A DNA stretch of 64,000 nt from Micrasema longulum (taxonomy: Eukaryota > Arthropoda > Insecta > Trichoptera > Brachycentridae): positions 208,020 through 272,019 of the forward strand of contig JAGVSM010002893.1 of the NCBI GenBank assembly GCA_022494885.1. The letters run 5' to 3'. Below are positions 33,001 through 38,047 of the stretch, piece after piece. A program made the translations under genes and the position numbers. Each line of letters begins with the position of its first letter. Positions within the stretch are counted from its first letter, which is position 1. Under the pieces are notes generated by a model. That model worked only from the letters and a program-made list of their open reading frames with translations. It did not search any database and had not been told where the DNA came from.

Positions 33001-33547
33001 TGACTGAATTTGACCCTTTTCCTTTCTCTTGCTCCTGCCTTGCTTGACTAGCTCCCGAAACAACAGTCGTTTTCTTCGGTCCTCATTTTTCGGATTCCTG
33101 CAGCACAAGAGTCCTTCTGATCTTAATCTTTACAAAGAAGCAACGCCTTTCATCACAGTCCTCAGCTTCAGCAATATAAGAATTTACCTTTACCGAATTG
33201 TTTTCTCAAATATGTTTTTTGTTTAAAAAAGTGAACATCCTGTACAATCGCTAACCTTATTAGGCTTCTTTGATATTATATAGGTAGATATATACAAACA
33301 TTTTACTATGACATAAAAAGGTTTTCTAAAGCGTGTTTTTATTACGGCATTCTTAGAGAATAGTGGTAAGCGCGCTATGTTAACTATGAATGGTTCGATT
33401 AATTTATTTCATTTCCTTTTTTCCAGATATTTATGCCGAGAGGACAATTTTGATCCACAGTTCGACCTAACTTACCGCGGTCCAGTGACAATGAAGGGGA
33501 AATCTGAACCGATGAATACATGGTTCTTAAAAAGAGCAATGAATTGA
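2877..33547 (+). CDS. Gycbeta100B: Soluble guanylate cyclase beta-1 subunit, 3' part (8 exons)
   Basis: This is the beta subunit of the nitric-oxide-activated heterodimeric enzyme that converts GTP to cGMP in the cytosol. Exons are 2877-3066, 5017-5148, 5708-5790, 6478-6648, 10942-11179, 13508-13645, 17409-17566 and 33427-33547. All borders are AG/GT with matching phases. The joined frame gives 409 residues. The beta-1 family is about 600 residues long, so roughly the first 200 (heme/H-NOX domain) are upstream of the window. In order there is a PAS-like region (about 16-150), a signalling helix (about 150-192) and the class III cyclase domain (193-409). Visible catalytic or base-recognition residues are E273, C341, N348 and R352. 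As in other beta subunits, the first metal-binding Asp is replaced (FSG). An ASB gene lies antisense in the last intron. The drosophilid symbol is used by homology only. Confidence 0.95.
3195..3530 (+). repeat. Interspersed repeat, inverted partner at 45850-46190
   Basis: About 340 bases match the reverse complement of 45850-46190 by eye, including the words 'ttttccgatttttctcgacc' and 'gaatccgggtcat'. There is no coding content. It could be a MITE or LINE UTR; the ends are not defined. Confidence 0.6.
3750..4440 (-). mobile_element. Degraded LINE, C-terminal fragment plus 3' UTR
   Basis: On the - strand, 4431-4216 reads [20 protein letters not shown]..., the helical tail that follows the reverse transcriptase in jockey/CR1-type LINEs, and ends in a stop. 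The 3' UTR (3770-4210) has the same words as the + strand copy at 44340-44920 ('ttactttgtcccca', 'aaaatccctctc'). The 3' end is the A-rich tract near 3770-3790. Confidence 0.65.
4541..4650 (-). repeat. Single-arm relative of the foldback element
   Basis: The block 'gtggccacttaaaccagcc' followed by a diverged version of the rest of the arm matches the right arm of the foldback at 43203-43542. Only one arm is present. Confidence 0.6.
5017..5148 (+). CDS. Gycbeta100B: sGC beta-1 exon b (PAS-like region)
   Basis: It encodes 44 residues from [20 protein letters not shown] onwards. The acceptor is ttccag|GTT and the donor AAG|GTAAGT, both phase 0. It is collinear with the beta-1 family with no gap. 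Confidence 0.95.
5459..5645 (-). mobile_element. tRNA-derived SINE, family C
   Basis: It is the reverse complement of the copy at 20811-21001 over its whole length. The head has 'gtggtcctgtggctagtgt', followed by a short body with a palindromic 'gagttatttacaactc' and an A-rich end. Its - strand 3' tail points towards 5459. Confidence 0.65.
5708..5790 (+). CDS. Gycbeta100B: sGC beta-1 exon c
   Basis: It begins GQMLYIPE and runs through [11 protein letters not shown]. The exon ends after two bases of an Arg codon, completed by the next exon. It is a conserved segment of the PAS-like domain. Confidence 0.95.
6150..6345. other. GC-rich intronic patch with TATA-like box
   Basis: This intron stretch stands out by GC content. 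It holds 'tgtgacgggtccccggg', a TATA-like 'tctataaagagcc' flanked by the 5-bp inverted repeat CCAGG/CCTGG, and 'aatctcccctttcaatccc'. About 55 bases around 'tcctgacgtcactgcg' recur inverted at 40664-40720. It may be a fragment of an LTR or promoter-bearing element; no frame supports a gene. Confidence 0.35.
6478..6648 (+). CDS. Gycbeta100B: sGC beta-1 exon d (signalling helix)
   Basis: It starts [19 protein letters not shown] and continues into a charged heptad-like helix ([10 protein letters not shown]...ESEKQKTD), the dimerising coiled coil that joins the regulatory and catalytic domains. The acceptor tatctag and the donor AG|GTAGAA split an Arg codon on both sides. Confidence 0.95.
6660..7143. 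other. Intronic AT-rich sequence, nothing recognised
   Basis: No frame, repeat or RNA gene could be supported here. Confidence 0.4.
7144..7936. mobile_element. TTAA-flanked inverted-repeat DNA element, intact copy 1
   Basis: The element starts 'aattaagaatagtccagaa' (7144-7162) and ends with its exact reverse complement (7918-7936), a 19-bp terminal inverted repeat that includes TTAA on both sides. TTAA duplications are typical of piggyBac and Kolobok transposons. The 793-bp inside has no transposase frame, so it is non-autonomous. Sister copies are at 17583-18925 and 19378-20150, in the same orientation. Confidence 0.75.
8031..8187 (+). mobile_element. tRNA-derived SINE, family B
   Basis: The head 'ccgtggtgtagtagttagga' resembles a tRNA A-box region, and 'ccgggtcccatttccggtg' is a diverged B box. 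The same family occurs at 11741-11911 (- strand) and 50363-50520. The body ends in an A-run near 8180. Confidence 0.65.
8340..8760. other. Unassigned stretch of higher complexity
   Basis: This intron segment has more even base composition than its surroundings and a 93-codon open frame on the + strand (8361-8642, TTG-type start). The frame has no motif I recognise and no splice context. Probably an old element remnant. Confidence 0.3.
9191..9296 (+). repeat. Single-arm relative of the foldback element
   Basis: It starts 'attaacatattacaacat' and runs to 'ggtttaagtggccac', matching the left arm of the foldback at 43203-43542 with scattered substitutions. No opposite arm is nearby. Confidence 0.7.
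9300..10930. other. Intron sequence with unassigned frames and a spaced sequence word
   Basis: Open frames at 9659-10003 and about 10433-10631 (+) have no recognisable family. The second is preceded by an acceptor-like 'ttttttttccag' but has no donor. A word like 'aaaaaatcccttagtcc' recurs in variants near 9711, 9844, 9991, 10027 and 10057. No gene is called. Confidence 0.3.
10942..11179 (+). CDS. Gycbeta100B: sGC beta-1 exon e (cyclase domain, N-terminal part)
   Basis: It encodes [15 protein letters not shown] and the first catalytic strand. The motif reads FSGVVEF: the Asp that binds metal in alpha subunits is Gly here, normal for beta chains. The usual following Gly is Glu, which is unusual. 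The donor is AAG|GTAAAA, phase 0. Confidence 0.95.
11180..11740. other. Intronic AT-rich sequence, nothing recognised
   Basis: It lies between cyclase exon e and a SINE; no supported feature. Confidence 0.4.
11741..11911 (-). mobile_element. tRNA-derived SINE, family B
   Basis: On the - strand it reads 'cctccgtagtgtagtgatta' (A-box side), then 'gggatcgattcccggtgaga' (B-box side), then a short body ending 'gcctgtcgtggtg' and a run of A. It matches 8031-8187 and 50363-50520. It is the best preserved of the three heads. Confidence 0.7.
11912..12879. other. Intronic sequence, nothing firmly recognised
   Basis: A patch near 12050-12180 has a weak inverted pair (ccgtggaaga / tcttccaccgg) that may belong to an old element. 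Nothing else is supported. Confidence 0.35.
12880..13345 (-). repeat. Second copy of the 665-960 repeat, split by an insertion
   Basis: 12885-13027 and 13263-13330 together match 665-935 ('gggatctttacagctatt', 'gtgcgacatttgtgttcatgt', then TG-rich microsatellite). They are separated by the LINE fragment 13028-13262. Confidence 0.5.
13028..13262 (+). mobile_element. LINE C-terminal fragment inserted in a repeat
   Basis: The + strand frames give [14 protein letters not shown], then after a frameshift KIRDWTGVS and [20 protein letters not shown], ending in a GAA-rich run. This is the common C-terminus of insect endonuclease/reverse-transcriptase LINEs. It interrupts the repeat described at 12880-13345. 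Confidence 0.75.
13508..13645 (+). CDS. Gycbeta100B: sGC beta-1 exon f (guanine-recognition Glu)
   Basis: It begins [18 protein letters not shown], a beta-subunit signature. The Glu is the purine-recognition residue. The exon is 46 codons long, phase 0 at both ends, with donor GTC|GTAAGT. Confidence 0.96.
13865..14590 (-). mobile_element. LINE 3' part with C-terminal frame and UTR hairpin
   Basis: On the - strand the frame 14573-14130 (147 codons) reads [21 protein letters not shown]... and ends ...[13 protein letters not shown] before a stop. The 'TLY..L..S.L.YG...WG' pattern is the conserved post-RT region of non-LTR retrotransposons. Downstream on the same strand come a 3' UTR, a stem-loop (13935-13969) and a poly-A tract near 13880-13900. 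The upstream RT is missing (5' truncation). Confidence 0.75.
13935..13969 (-). other. Stem-loop in LINE 3' UTR
   Basis: CCTGCTGA pairs with TCAGCAGG and GTTG with CAAC, giving 12 pairs with a 3-base bulge and an 8-base loop. It sits just before the poly-A end of the - strand LINE. In several LINE clades such a 3' stem is what the reverse transcriptase recognises. Confidence 0.65.
14694..14950. repeat. Interspersed repeat, inverted partner at 47222-47480
   Basis: About 250 bases match the reverse complement of 47222-47480 ('gtcgtccccaaaggaaa', 'acatcggtctttt', 'acaagagatagctta'). There is no coding content. It may be a non-autonomous DNA element. Confidence 0.6.
14999..15346 (+). other. Unassigned 115-codon open frame
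   Basis: The frame is rich in basic residues in its first third ([20 protein letters not shown]). An acceptor-like 'tttttcag' lies just inside it near 15023-15030, but no donor or partner exon is evident. It is in a cyclase intron between element fragments. I do not recognise it; it may be chance. Confidence 0.25.
15360..15860 (+). mobile_element. LINE 3' end, same family as 55200-55735
   Basis: 'aatgcatctttgcccagaat', 'atgatgcggagtggct', 'ggcctataattttggtttat' and 'tgtaatggctgttgtttt' all recur in order at 55200-55735. Only the extreme C-terminus and the 3' UTR remain here. Confidence 0.65.
15861..16884. other. Very AT-rich intron sequence
   Basis: 16010-16130 contains 'cactggagtgtcccgtgccg', also seen near 20380-20430 and 30615-30650; it is probably another LINE 3' end. 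The long open frame at 16448-16714 is a T-rich artefact (Phe/Leu runs). Nothing else is supported. Confidence 0.4.
16885..17361 (-). mobile_element. LINE C-terminal fragment
   Basis: On the - strand 17361-17173 reads [20 protein letters not shown], then [11 protein letters not shown], the conserved segment after the reverse transcriptase. It continues with frameshifts to about 16890 ('[10 protein letters not shown]'). It ends just upstream of cyclase exon g on the other strand. Confidence 0.65.
17409..17566 (+). CDS. Gycbeta100B: sGC beta-1 exon g (catalytic core)
   Basis: It encodes [20 protein letters not shown] and then [14 protein letters not shown], which carries the second guanine-recognition residue (Cys) and the Asn/Arg pair that stabilises the transition state. 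The donor AG|GTATGT splits an Arg codon. Confidence 0.97.
17583..18925. mobile_element. TTAA-flanked inverted-repeat DNA element, copy 2 (interrupted)
   Basis: It matches 7144-7936 nearly end to end. Without the inserted LINE (18346-18891 plus one 5-bp duplication) it is about 792 bases, the same as copy 1. The right terminal repeat is intact and the left one is slightly diverged. It begins 17 bases after the donor of cyclase exon g. Confidence 0.75.
18346..18891 (+). mobile_element. 5'-truncated LINE nested in the DNA element, with target duplication
   Basis: It is flanked by ATGTG on both sides (18341-18345 and 18892-18896). The uninterrupted sister copy shows a single site here. The insert encodes a LINE tail in two frames ([12 protein letters not shown]; then [15 protein letters not shown] and [20 protein letters not shown]) and ends in an AATA-repeat tail. 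The tail resembles the 53-54 kb LINE family. Confidence 0.8.
19111..19160. repeat. Short tandem repeat, about 14-bp unit
   Basis: The unit 'attatcattataac' occurs about three times, with small differences. Confidence 0.7.
19378..20150. mobile_element. TTAA-type DNA element, diverged copy 3
   Basis: It is collinear with copies 1 and 2 at lower identity ('caatctgacagatgg', 'cgacacaacacggcata', 'ttgcgtacta', 'gatgtgcgtgtgaggtttt'). The terminal repeats are decayed. A block at 19951-20078 is absent from the other two copies. Confidence 0.6.
19951..20078 (+). repeat. Block inside copy 3, inverted partner at 56392-56516
   Basis: It runs from 'ctcagacgctgaagtctttg' to 'atatgtatggaaaaaaaa' and is repeated inverted at 56392-56516. 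It could be a secondary insertion or a segment specific to a subfamily of the element. Confidence 0.55.
20275..20445 (-). repeat. Probable LINE 3' end
   Basis: 'tccactggcccacaggcacg' with an adjacent ATTT-repeat edge looks like a LINE 3' UTR ending towards the left. Similar words are found near 16085 and 30620. Confidence 0.4.
20811..21001 (+). mobile_element. tRNA-derived SINE, family C
   Basis: The head is 'ggtcccgtggctagtattgc', the B box 'gaggttcgaaccccactc'. The body has 'gagttattttcaactc' and the end is an A-rich tract. It matches 5459-5645 inverted. A 30-base piece of the body recurs at 37503-37535. Confidence 0.7.
21002..22185. other. Intron sequence, nothing recognised
   Basis: It is AT-rich. 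The complementary pieces near 21620-21645 and 21890-21920 ('aagttatcaattaaaaata' / 'tatttttaattggtaactt') form a weak inverted repeat, perhaps a decayed MITE of about 300 bases. Confidence 0.35.
22186..22262 (-). repeat. Partial, diverged relative of the foldback arm
   Basis: 'tgcctagacttccatattcc' and 'ttatccatctgtgaacaca' follow the order of the arm at 43420-43520 with a deletion. Confidence 0.4.
22285..22290 (-). promoter_or_regulatory. Candidate polyadenylation signal of the ASB gene
   Basis: AATAAA on the - strand lies only 7 bases after the stop codon. This would give a very short 3' UTR, so a later signal may be used instead. Confidence 0.4.
22298..22962 (-). CDS. ASB-type gene, last exon (SOCS box)
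   Basis: It starts after the acceptor 'attcgttttag' on the - strand and finishes a split Gly codon. The residues around [20 protein letters not shown] begin the ankyrin-like unit. The SOCS box with conserved Leu/Cys-rich helix and LPxP-type turn occupies the last 40 residues. The stop is TAA at 22300-22298. Confidence 0.88.
22298..24035 (-). CDS. Ankyrin-repeat and SOCS-box (ASB) family protein, 3' part (2 exons)
   Basis: A spliced - strand gene: exon 24035-23796, then exon 22962-22298. The donor CTTG|GTAAGC and the acceptor ttttag|GG join in phase to give ...[15 protein letters not shown]. It encodes 300 residues to the stop. The middle contains an ankyrin-like segment (about 165-180, [18 protein letters not shown]). 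The C-terminus ([17 protein letters not shown]... [13 protein letters not shown]) is a SOCS box, the module that binds elongin B/C and cullin-5 so that the protein can present substrates for ubiquitination. The size is like a short ASB such as ASB17. The upstream exon starts within a codon, so at least one 5' exon is missing. The gene lies antisense inside the last cyclase intron. Closest ASB subfamily not determined. Confidence 0.85.
23796..24035 (-). CDS. ASB-type gene, upstream exon
   Basis: It is open from the acceptor 'ttttaattacag' (24036-24047 side) to the donor G|GTAAGC. It reads [20 protein letters not shown] and then [19 protein letters not shown]. It begins with two bases of a split codon, so it is not the first exon. 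Confidence 0.8.
24310..24557 (-). mobile_element. tRNA-derived SINE, family A (variant head)
   Basis: On the - strand the head has 'gtcctgggttcgatttctga' (B box). The tail reads 'ctgcatttggtttactaa' then 'cttatgcaccactgatgatg', matching the end of family A. Confidence 0.65.
24760..25740 (-). mobile_element. LINE 3' half, degraded
   Basis: On the - strand 25670-25500 reads [20 protein letters not shown], then [18 protein letters not shown], the post-RT region. 25329-25069 gives the extreme C-terminus ([20 protein letters not shown]...) to a stop. The A-rich 3' end is at about 24760-24790. Several frameshifts. Confidence 0.75.
26020..26118. repeat. TG/TA-rich microsatellite, left half
   Basis: TGTATG and TGTG variants. 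The same kind of repeat continues at about 26371-26425, on the other side of the MITE at 26123-26368. Confidence 0.75.
26123..26368. mobile_element. MITE with perfect 25-bp terminal inverted repeats
   Basis: 26123-26147 and 26344-26368 are exact reverse complements. Each arm is itself palindromic at its ends (CAGATGG...CCATCTG around cagaaggga). The 246-bp element has no frame. The superfamily is not clear from the ends; the flanks on both sides are TATATA-like. Confidence 0.8.
26430..27767. other. Intron sequence, nothing firmly recognised
   Basis: 27300-27430 may be another LINE tail (weak similarity only). No gene or RNA is seen. Confidence 0.35.
27768..28471. mobile_element. Element with imperfect terminal inverted repeats
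   Basis: The left end 'tttaaggagaccagaaa' and the right end 'tttctggtcctcttaaa' are near complementary and extend about 24 bases with a few mismatches. The 704-bp interior has no convincing frame; the - strand frame at 28306-28632 runs across the boundary and is not credible. Confidence 0.55.
28472..29229. other. Intron sequence, nothing recognised
   Basis: No supported frame, repeat or RNA gene. Confidence 0.4.
29230..29640 (+). mobile_element. LINE C-terminal fragment and 3' UTR
   Basis: The + strand translation with frameshifts resembles '...LWN.LP....' tails of CR1-like LINEs (about 29335-29430). The end 'attggttggttggaagaaa' with 'gccatttggcaa' recurs inverted at 43990-44090. Confidence 0.5.
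29641..30590. other. Intron sequence, nothing recognised
   Basis: It is AT-rich with homopolymer runs. The open frame at 29737-30054 has no family resemblance. Confidence 0.35.
30591..30660. repeat. LINE-3'-like word shared with 16085 and 20390
   Basis: 'ggggttacccgtgccgagga' is similar to 'gagtgtcccgtgccgagggt' at 16083-16102. Confidence 0.4.
30692..30950 (+). mobile_element. tRNA-derived SINE, family A (well preserved)
   Basis: The head is 'gcgcgtttgcctattatgca' with B-box-like 'ggaattgattcccgacatgg'. The body has 'taagactgattatcttacct' and the end 'gcaccattaggtgcggaaac' followed by GATGATGA. It is a good reference copy for the family. Confidence 0.75.
30987..31097. repeat. Minisatellite, about 23-bp unit, five copies
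   Basis: The unit 'ttaatatgtacctgaacaat' repeats about five times with small changes, directly between two SINE copies. Confidence 0.8.
31223..31455 (+). mobile_element. tRNA-derived SINE, family A
   Basis: 'ttggcgcgtttgcccaccat' head, 'ggcaggttagacatgaaata', and the end 'gcaccactaggtgcggaaag' then GATGGTGATAATGA. The B box is degraded. Confidence 0.7.
31456..32498. other. Intron sequence, nothing firmly recognised
   Basis: A 102-codon frame at 32159-32467 (+) has no recognisable domain and no splice support. Confidence 0.35.
32499..32800 (-). mobile_element. LINE C-terminal remnant
   Basis: On the - strand a frame-shifted translation gives VIWMSPERL, then [20 protein letters not shown], the 'GHV.RM...GRP...W...' pattern of endonuclease-RT LINE tails. 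A GTAAGT at its end first suggested a host exon, but the repeat pattern fits better. Confidence 0.45.
32801..33426. other. Intron sequence before the last cyclase exon
   Basis: 33029-33226 has an open frame and more even base composition but no recognised domain. It ends with the branch/pyrimidine region of the last acceptor. Confidence 0.35.
33427..33547 (+). CDS. Gycbeta100B: sGC beta-1 last exon and stop
   Basis: It encodes [12 protein letters not shown] then [19 protein letters not shown], the conserved C-terminal strand, and stops at TGA 33545-33547. The protein ends just after the catalytic fold, without a long tail. No clear AATAAA was found close downstream. Confidence 0.95.
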
Positions 33548-34083
33548 AGAATTTTATGATAACATAATTATTATGTTTTTTTTTTTGTTTTTTGTGGTTT
33601 TTTTTATAGCGTGGTAGTGTGGTAGAATATGTGATAGAAAATAATTTTACAGACTTTATTTAAATCATCTTATTTATTTTTGCATCTCTTTGATCGAGAC
33701 ATACATTTATGCCTAAACACATATACCCTCTTTTAAAACAATCTTAAGTTAAGATGTAATTGAAACACATTTTACATAAGTCCCATTAAATTATTATAGA
33801 TAAATAGTAATATAGGTAACCCTCCTATCATACGTCTCCAATCACACAGTTTCGCTCAGGAACTATTAAAGTTTTGCGGAAACCTTCCTACAACGCGGCT
33901 TCTCTCAACACTGTAGTGTATATTGTCACCGTTTGAGCCAAAGTCACGAACCTTAAAAATACAATTTTGAAAAATCACAATTCGAAAGTTTGGAAAACTG
34001 AAAAATCTGATTTTTGTGTTTTCAAGGTTTAATGTATTTTATTTGTGTCATCTTGTTTTCTTTATTTGTAAAAAAACGGACAC
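33548..34083. other. Downstream of the cyclase stop (3' UTR and flank)
   Basis: The 3' UTR of the cyclase gene must start here. No canonical AATAAA is obvious near the stop. Nothing else is supported. Confidence 0.4.
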
Positions 34084-34516
34084 AATTGAACGTAGTTATG
34101 CAGAAAGCAGCTAGCTATAGAAAAGTGAAACTGAGATAATAGCACTTTTGTAAAAAGAGTGTATATACAAATCTACACAACAGTTAGAATATTTTTGACT
34201 TTAACAAATGATAAACAATGAAAACATTGGTTTTATTCATTTGAAAAACAAGAATAAAATTATGTACTTGACCAGTTTTAATGATTTTGAAATAACCGTA
34301 AGATTTTTCTAGTGCTGTGGGTGTTTTCTGCAAATAGAAAAATTCCATTTTTGTAAACGACACCATTTTCAGAAGGTGGTTAAATACATTTTTGTGTGAA
34401 AGCGGTCTGGCTGTATTTGGCAGAACATAGAATTGACCTTACTGCACCCGATAAGATCAATATCTCATTTTTTCAAAATTGTGGACTGGCTGCTTTCTGC
34501 ATAACTGCGTTCAATT
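34084..34516. mobile_element. MITE with about 28-bp terminal inverted repeats
   Basis: The left end 'aattgaacgtagttatgcag' and the right end 'ctgcataactgcgttcaatt' are complementary except for one base, and the match continues through 'aaagcagc' (34104-34111) against 'gctgcttt' (34489-34496). The 433-bp inside has no transposase. Confidence 0.75.
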
Positions 34517-35844
34517 TATAAAGTACAAACATTCCAATACATTCTATAACAAAAGTAAATTGTTAAAAACCTTTTTTTATTGTTAACAAATATGTTTTTA
34601 GTGCCGCATTTCGGAATATGGAAATCTTGACGAATTATAAAATATGATGTTTGAGTTCCATTGTGCACTCCGTATGCATTTATATTGAACTTTGTAACTA
34701 TGACAGACTGTCACAGTGTACTTGGTACATTTAAAACTCTATTAATGTCATACTTAACTGAAAAAATAGTTTTATTTTACGTATGGCACCCTTAACGGGA
34801 TTTACGAAGTATCCACGCGACAAAATTATTATTTTACGTAATTTAATCAAGTTTCTTTTTAATAATTTATCGTCACGTGTAGTCAGTTTTCAACAAAAGC
34901 ACGTTATTTTTGTAATTAACAAGATTGTGTTGGTATTGAAACAAAAACAATAGTGAAAAGAGGGGGCTATTTGAAACAGTGGCCCGCCCCCAAATGTCAT
35001 CTAATAATTGTTACGATTTTTTTTAATGATTTTATTATTTTGTCCGAAATTTTGGTATTGTCCCTAAATAAAAAAAATGAAAACTTGATCAGCTTTAAAT
35101 AAGCTTAATCAGCCTTTATAAGCTTGTATCGGGACGGGAAACCCCAGTGAGTTTATCATCTAAAAAAAATAATGAATAAATAAATTGTATTTGCCTTTGT
35201 AATGTTAGCGTAGTGCAGATGGTCATCTGAAAAAAAAATATTATCAAACAAAATACAAAAAAGGCATTTAAAAAACATAATCATAATCATTGCGTCTCAT
35301 TTAAAAATACAAAACTGATCTAAATGTACAATGCTCTTTTGAACGGCTTGCTAAGCGCGATACAAAATCTTGAAATAAAGATTCAGATTAAGGATATTGC
35401 TTCACAAGGCCATTTCAGGAAAAGAATTTCAATTTTTATTTGCATAGATAGATGAAGAAAATTTTTGTAGCTAGTGAAAATAATTTATTACCTTTTATGT
35501 TATTTTTTAATTTTTACTCTAGTATTACGGTGAAATAAAACACAAACGAAATTTATTTGGAGCTGATACAAGCCTTCGATTTTTTTATTTAAGTCACAGT
35601 ATCAAACTCTTGGAAAATGACAACAAAATGAAAAAAAAATGCAATAATAAATCAGTAACATTTGAAAACGGGCTATTACATCAAATTAATTCCAAAAAGC
35701 TTACTATATCCAATTTTTTTTTTAATTTCGTCTCTACCAAACATCCTGTATTATATTTTTTAACATTTTTACATAGAATTTAAGTATCTTTTTAAAAAGT
35801 TTTTCTTTAATATAATTATATGATTATTATCTCTATTGTCTCTA
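34517..35844. other. AT-rich sequence, nothing recognised
   Basis: No frame over 60 codons with any family likeness; no repeat matched within the window. Confidence 0.4.
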
Positions 35845-36460
35845 CATTATGGATATTGACACTCTCAGAAGTGTGTATTTTGCTCGGTTTCAATCCACGG
35901 CAACCTATGGAATAGCTGGCAGGGGGGGTTGTGCGGCATCCATTTAAAGGCCGCTCATAATTTCACAGAAATTATTATAGAGAATTATGTTCCGGCGCTC
36001 TCCAACATACCCGTCAGAACAGCTGTTATAATTCATGAAGGTGCTGGATATGAGACAACTGTACCTAAAAGATGCACTTACACACTTTTGGTCTAACAAT
36101 AAGGAGAGGTCTCAGCAGAATGGCCGTACAAGGTTTTGCCAGAGCATGAATTATGTCATACCCAAAATCCGTACGACTTTTGCTTAGAGACATCTCTAAT
36201 TTATCGCACCGAGAGTATTTAATATTTTGGAAGAACGTATTAAGCTCTTAAGGACAAAAAATATTTTCAAGAAAGGAGTTAAGAACTGGATTTTCCTTAG
36301 TGGGAGGGATTTGGGTAGGAAACTCCTTGGTGATTTTCCAAATGCTTGAGTTTACTGTTTACCATATTGATGTTCCATATACATGTTTTTAAAATATTTT
36401 TTATATTCATTTTTTATGTCTCTTATCCTAAATTTGTGGTAATAAACTCATGTGTCTGTG
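35845..36460 (+). mobile_element. LINE C-terminal fragment, degraded
   Basis: + strand frames give IDTLRSVYFARFQSTATYGI, later LKDALTHFWSNNKERSQQNG and IPKIRTTFA, then FNILEERIKLLRTKNIFKKG. It is the post-RT tail of a LINE with several stops and frameshifts. Confidence 0.65.
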
Positions 36461-36566
36461 TCATATAATTGCTCGTCCCATCTCAACACAGGACTTTTAG
36501 TCCCATGAAGTTGGGACTTATTGTCTCAAATAATGTACAAAAAACTTATGTATGTAAATAAATAAT

Positions 36567-37255
36567 TCTTCTGTACCTGTGATGTCACTGAACTTCCTCT
36601 AAACGGCTTAACTAATTTACGTGCATTTTTCAGCGAAATGTAGATCTTTGCGCTGCGCATGTTCGTAGATATTAAATTTTTCATTGAAATATGTAAAAAA
36701 GAAGTTACAAGCATAAATGTTTTTTTATCGACCTATCAGGGTTGCATTCGACAAGAATGCAAATACAAAAAAATGGAAGAATGTTGTTTTTTGTGTTTAA
36801 AATAAGTTTGTTTTTGAATGTTTAAAAATAAAATTCGCTCTCTATGTATCCTAATTAGAATCTTTCCTTACATTCCTTATAATTTCTTTCCATTTATTTC
36901 GTTTTACTGGATTTTTGGTAAAACTCAAATAATATTAACTCATTAACATTAAATTCATTTTTGAAATTCGCATTCGTGAATGAAGTGCACCCCTGTTGAT
37001 GAAAAGAGCCAAGTTTGAAATTTGCAATAAGAATTCTTTATTTGAAAATGAATTTTTTTATGTTTTGGAACTCAACCACAAACAAGTACCTCGGTACCTA
37101 ACTAATTTCAATATTTGAATAATTTTATTTTTTGGTTTTAGAATTTAATTCTTATCAAGTACCTAGGTATCAATGAAAAGTCTTTTTTCAAGGTAATAGC
37201 AGGCAAGCAGACAAGCTAACGTTCGGGCAGGACACCGTTTGTTGGGTCCGCTAGT
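36567..37255 (+). mobile_element. Helitron-like non-autonomous element, copy 1
   Basis: It starts TC (tcttctgtacctgtgatgtc), contains 'ctaaacggcttaac' near the 5' end and finishes with 'gttgggtccgctagt', the CTAGT terminus of Helitron-like elements. It is collinear with 50962-51535. No rep/helicase frame is present. Confidence 0.7.
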
Positions 37256-37502
37256 TTATTTTATAATGCAAATATTGCTTGATATCAAAAGAATTTCATT
37301 TAAATCATAATATCCGATATGTTAATTAACATATTATATAAAAACATTTTGTAAAAAACAACTGCTTTACATCATTATTATAGTACGTAATTGAGATAAT
37401 AATGTTTCCTGAAAATGCTCTTCGTAAGCAATTATATTTACTATAGAACCACTGGCGTATACTAAACAGACACGTTTTTTACTCAAACATTTTTTTTTCG
37501 GG

Positions 37503-37535
37503 GAAATTTTCAACGAGTTGTAAATAACTCACTAT
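37503..37535 (-). repeat. Fragment of SINE family C body
   Basis: 'aacgagttgtaaataactca' is identical to the body of the copy at 5459-5645. Confidence 0.5.
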
Positions 37536-37539
37536 GGTT

Positions 37540-37880
37540 CCAACACTCACGTTTGGAAGTATAAAATGGAATTGGCAAAGACAGATAAAAGTTGAGTCTA
37601 TGCGGTTAACGTGCGGACCCTTAGACAAATGTGTGGGAAATCAATGTATGACAGAGTTACGAATGATAGTATCGGGCAAGGGTTTAAATCTGAGACAGAT
37701 ATAATTGATAAGGTTAAAAAAGAATCACTGAGATCGTTTGGTCATGTATAAAAAATGAGTGATGAAATAATTTTAAAACAGAGACACATGAAGATAATAA
37801 ACGGTAACGTAGGACTAAGACGACCAATAAAGACGTGGTATGATCAATTTAACCAAAATCTCAAGTCTGGTCATGTAAAT
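37540..37880 (+). mobile_element. LINE C-terminal fragment
   Basis: The + strand reads (with one stop and frameshifts) VNVRTLRQMCGKSMYDRVTN, then ESLRSFGHV, KMSDEIILKQ and GLRRPIKTWYDQF, the classic tail of endonuclease-RT LINEs. It shares 'MCGKSMYDR'-type sequence with the fragment at 42680. Confidence 0.75.
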
Positions 37881-38047
37881 GATTTACTTTTTAAATTAAC
37901 TTACAATTATATTACGTCGTTATATTGACAAAAACCTACATCTTTTATACCAAGTAATCACCAATAAAGAAACCATCAACATTACATTAACCAAAAGATA
38001 AAGTCTTTAAAATTTACTAAATGTCTGTCTCGTGGCCTAATGAAGGA

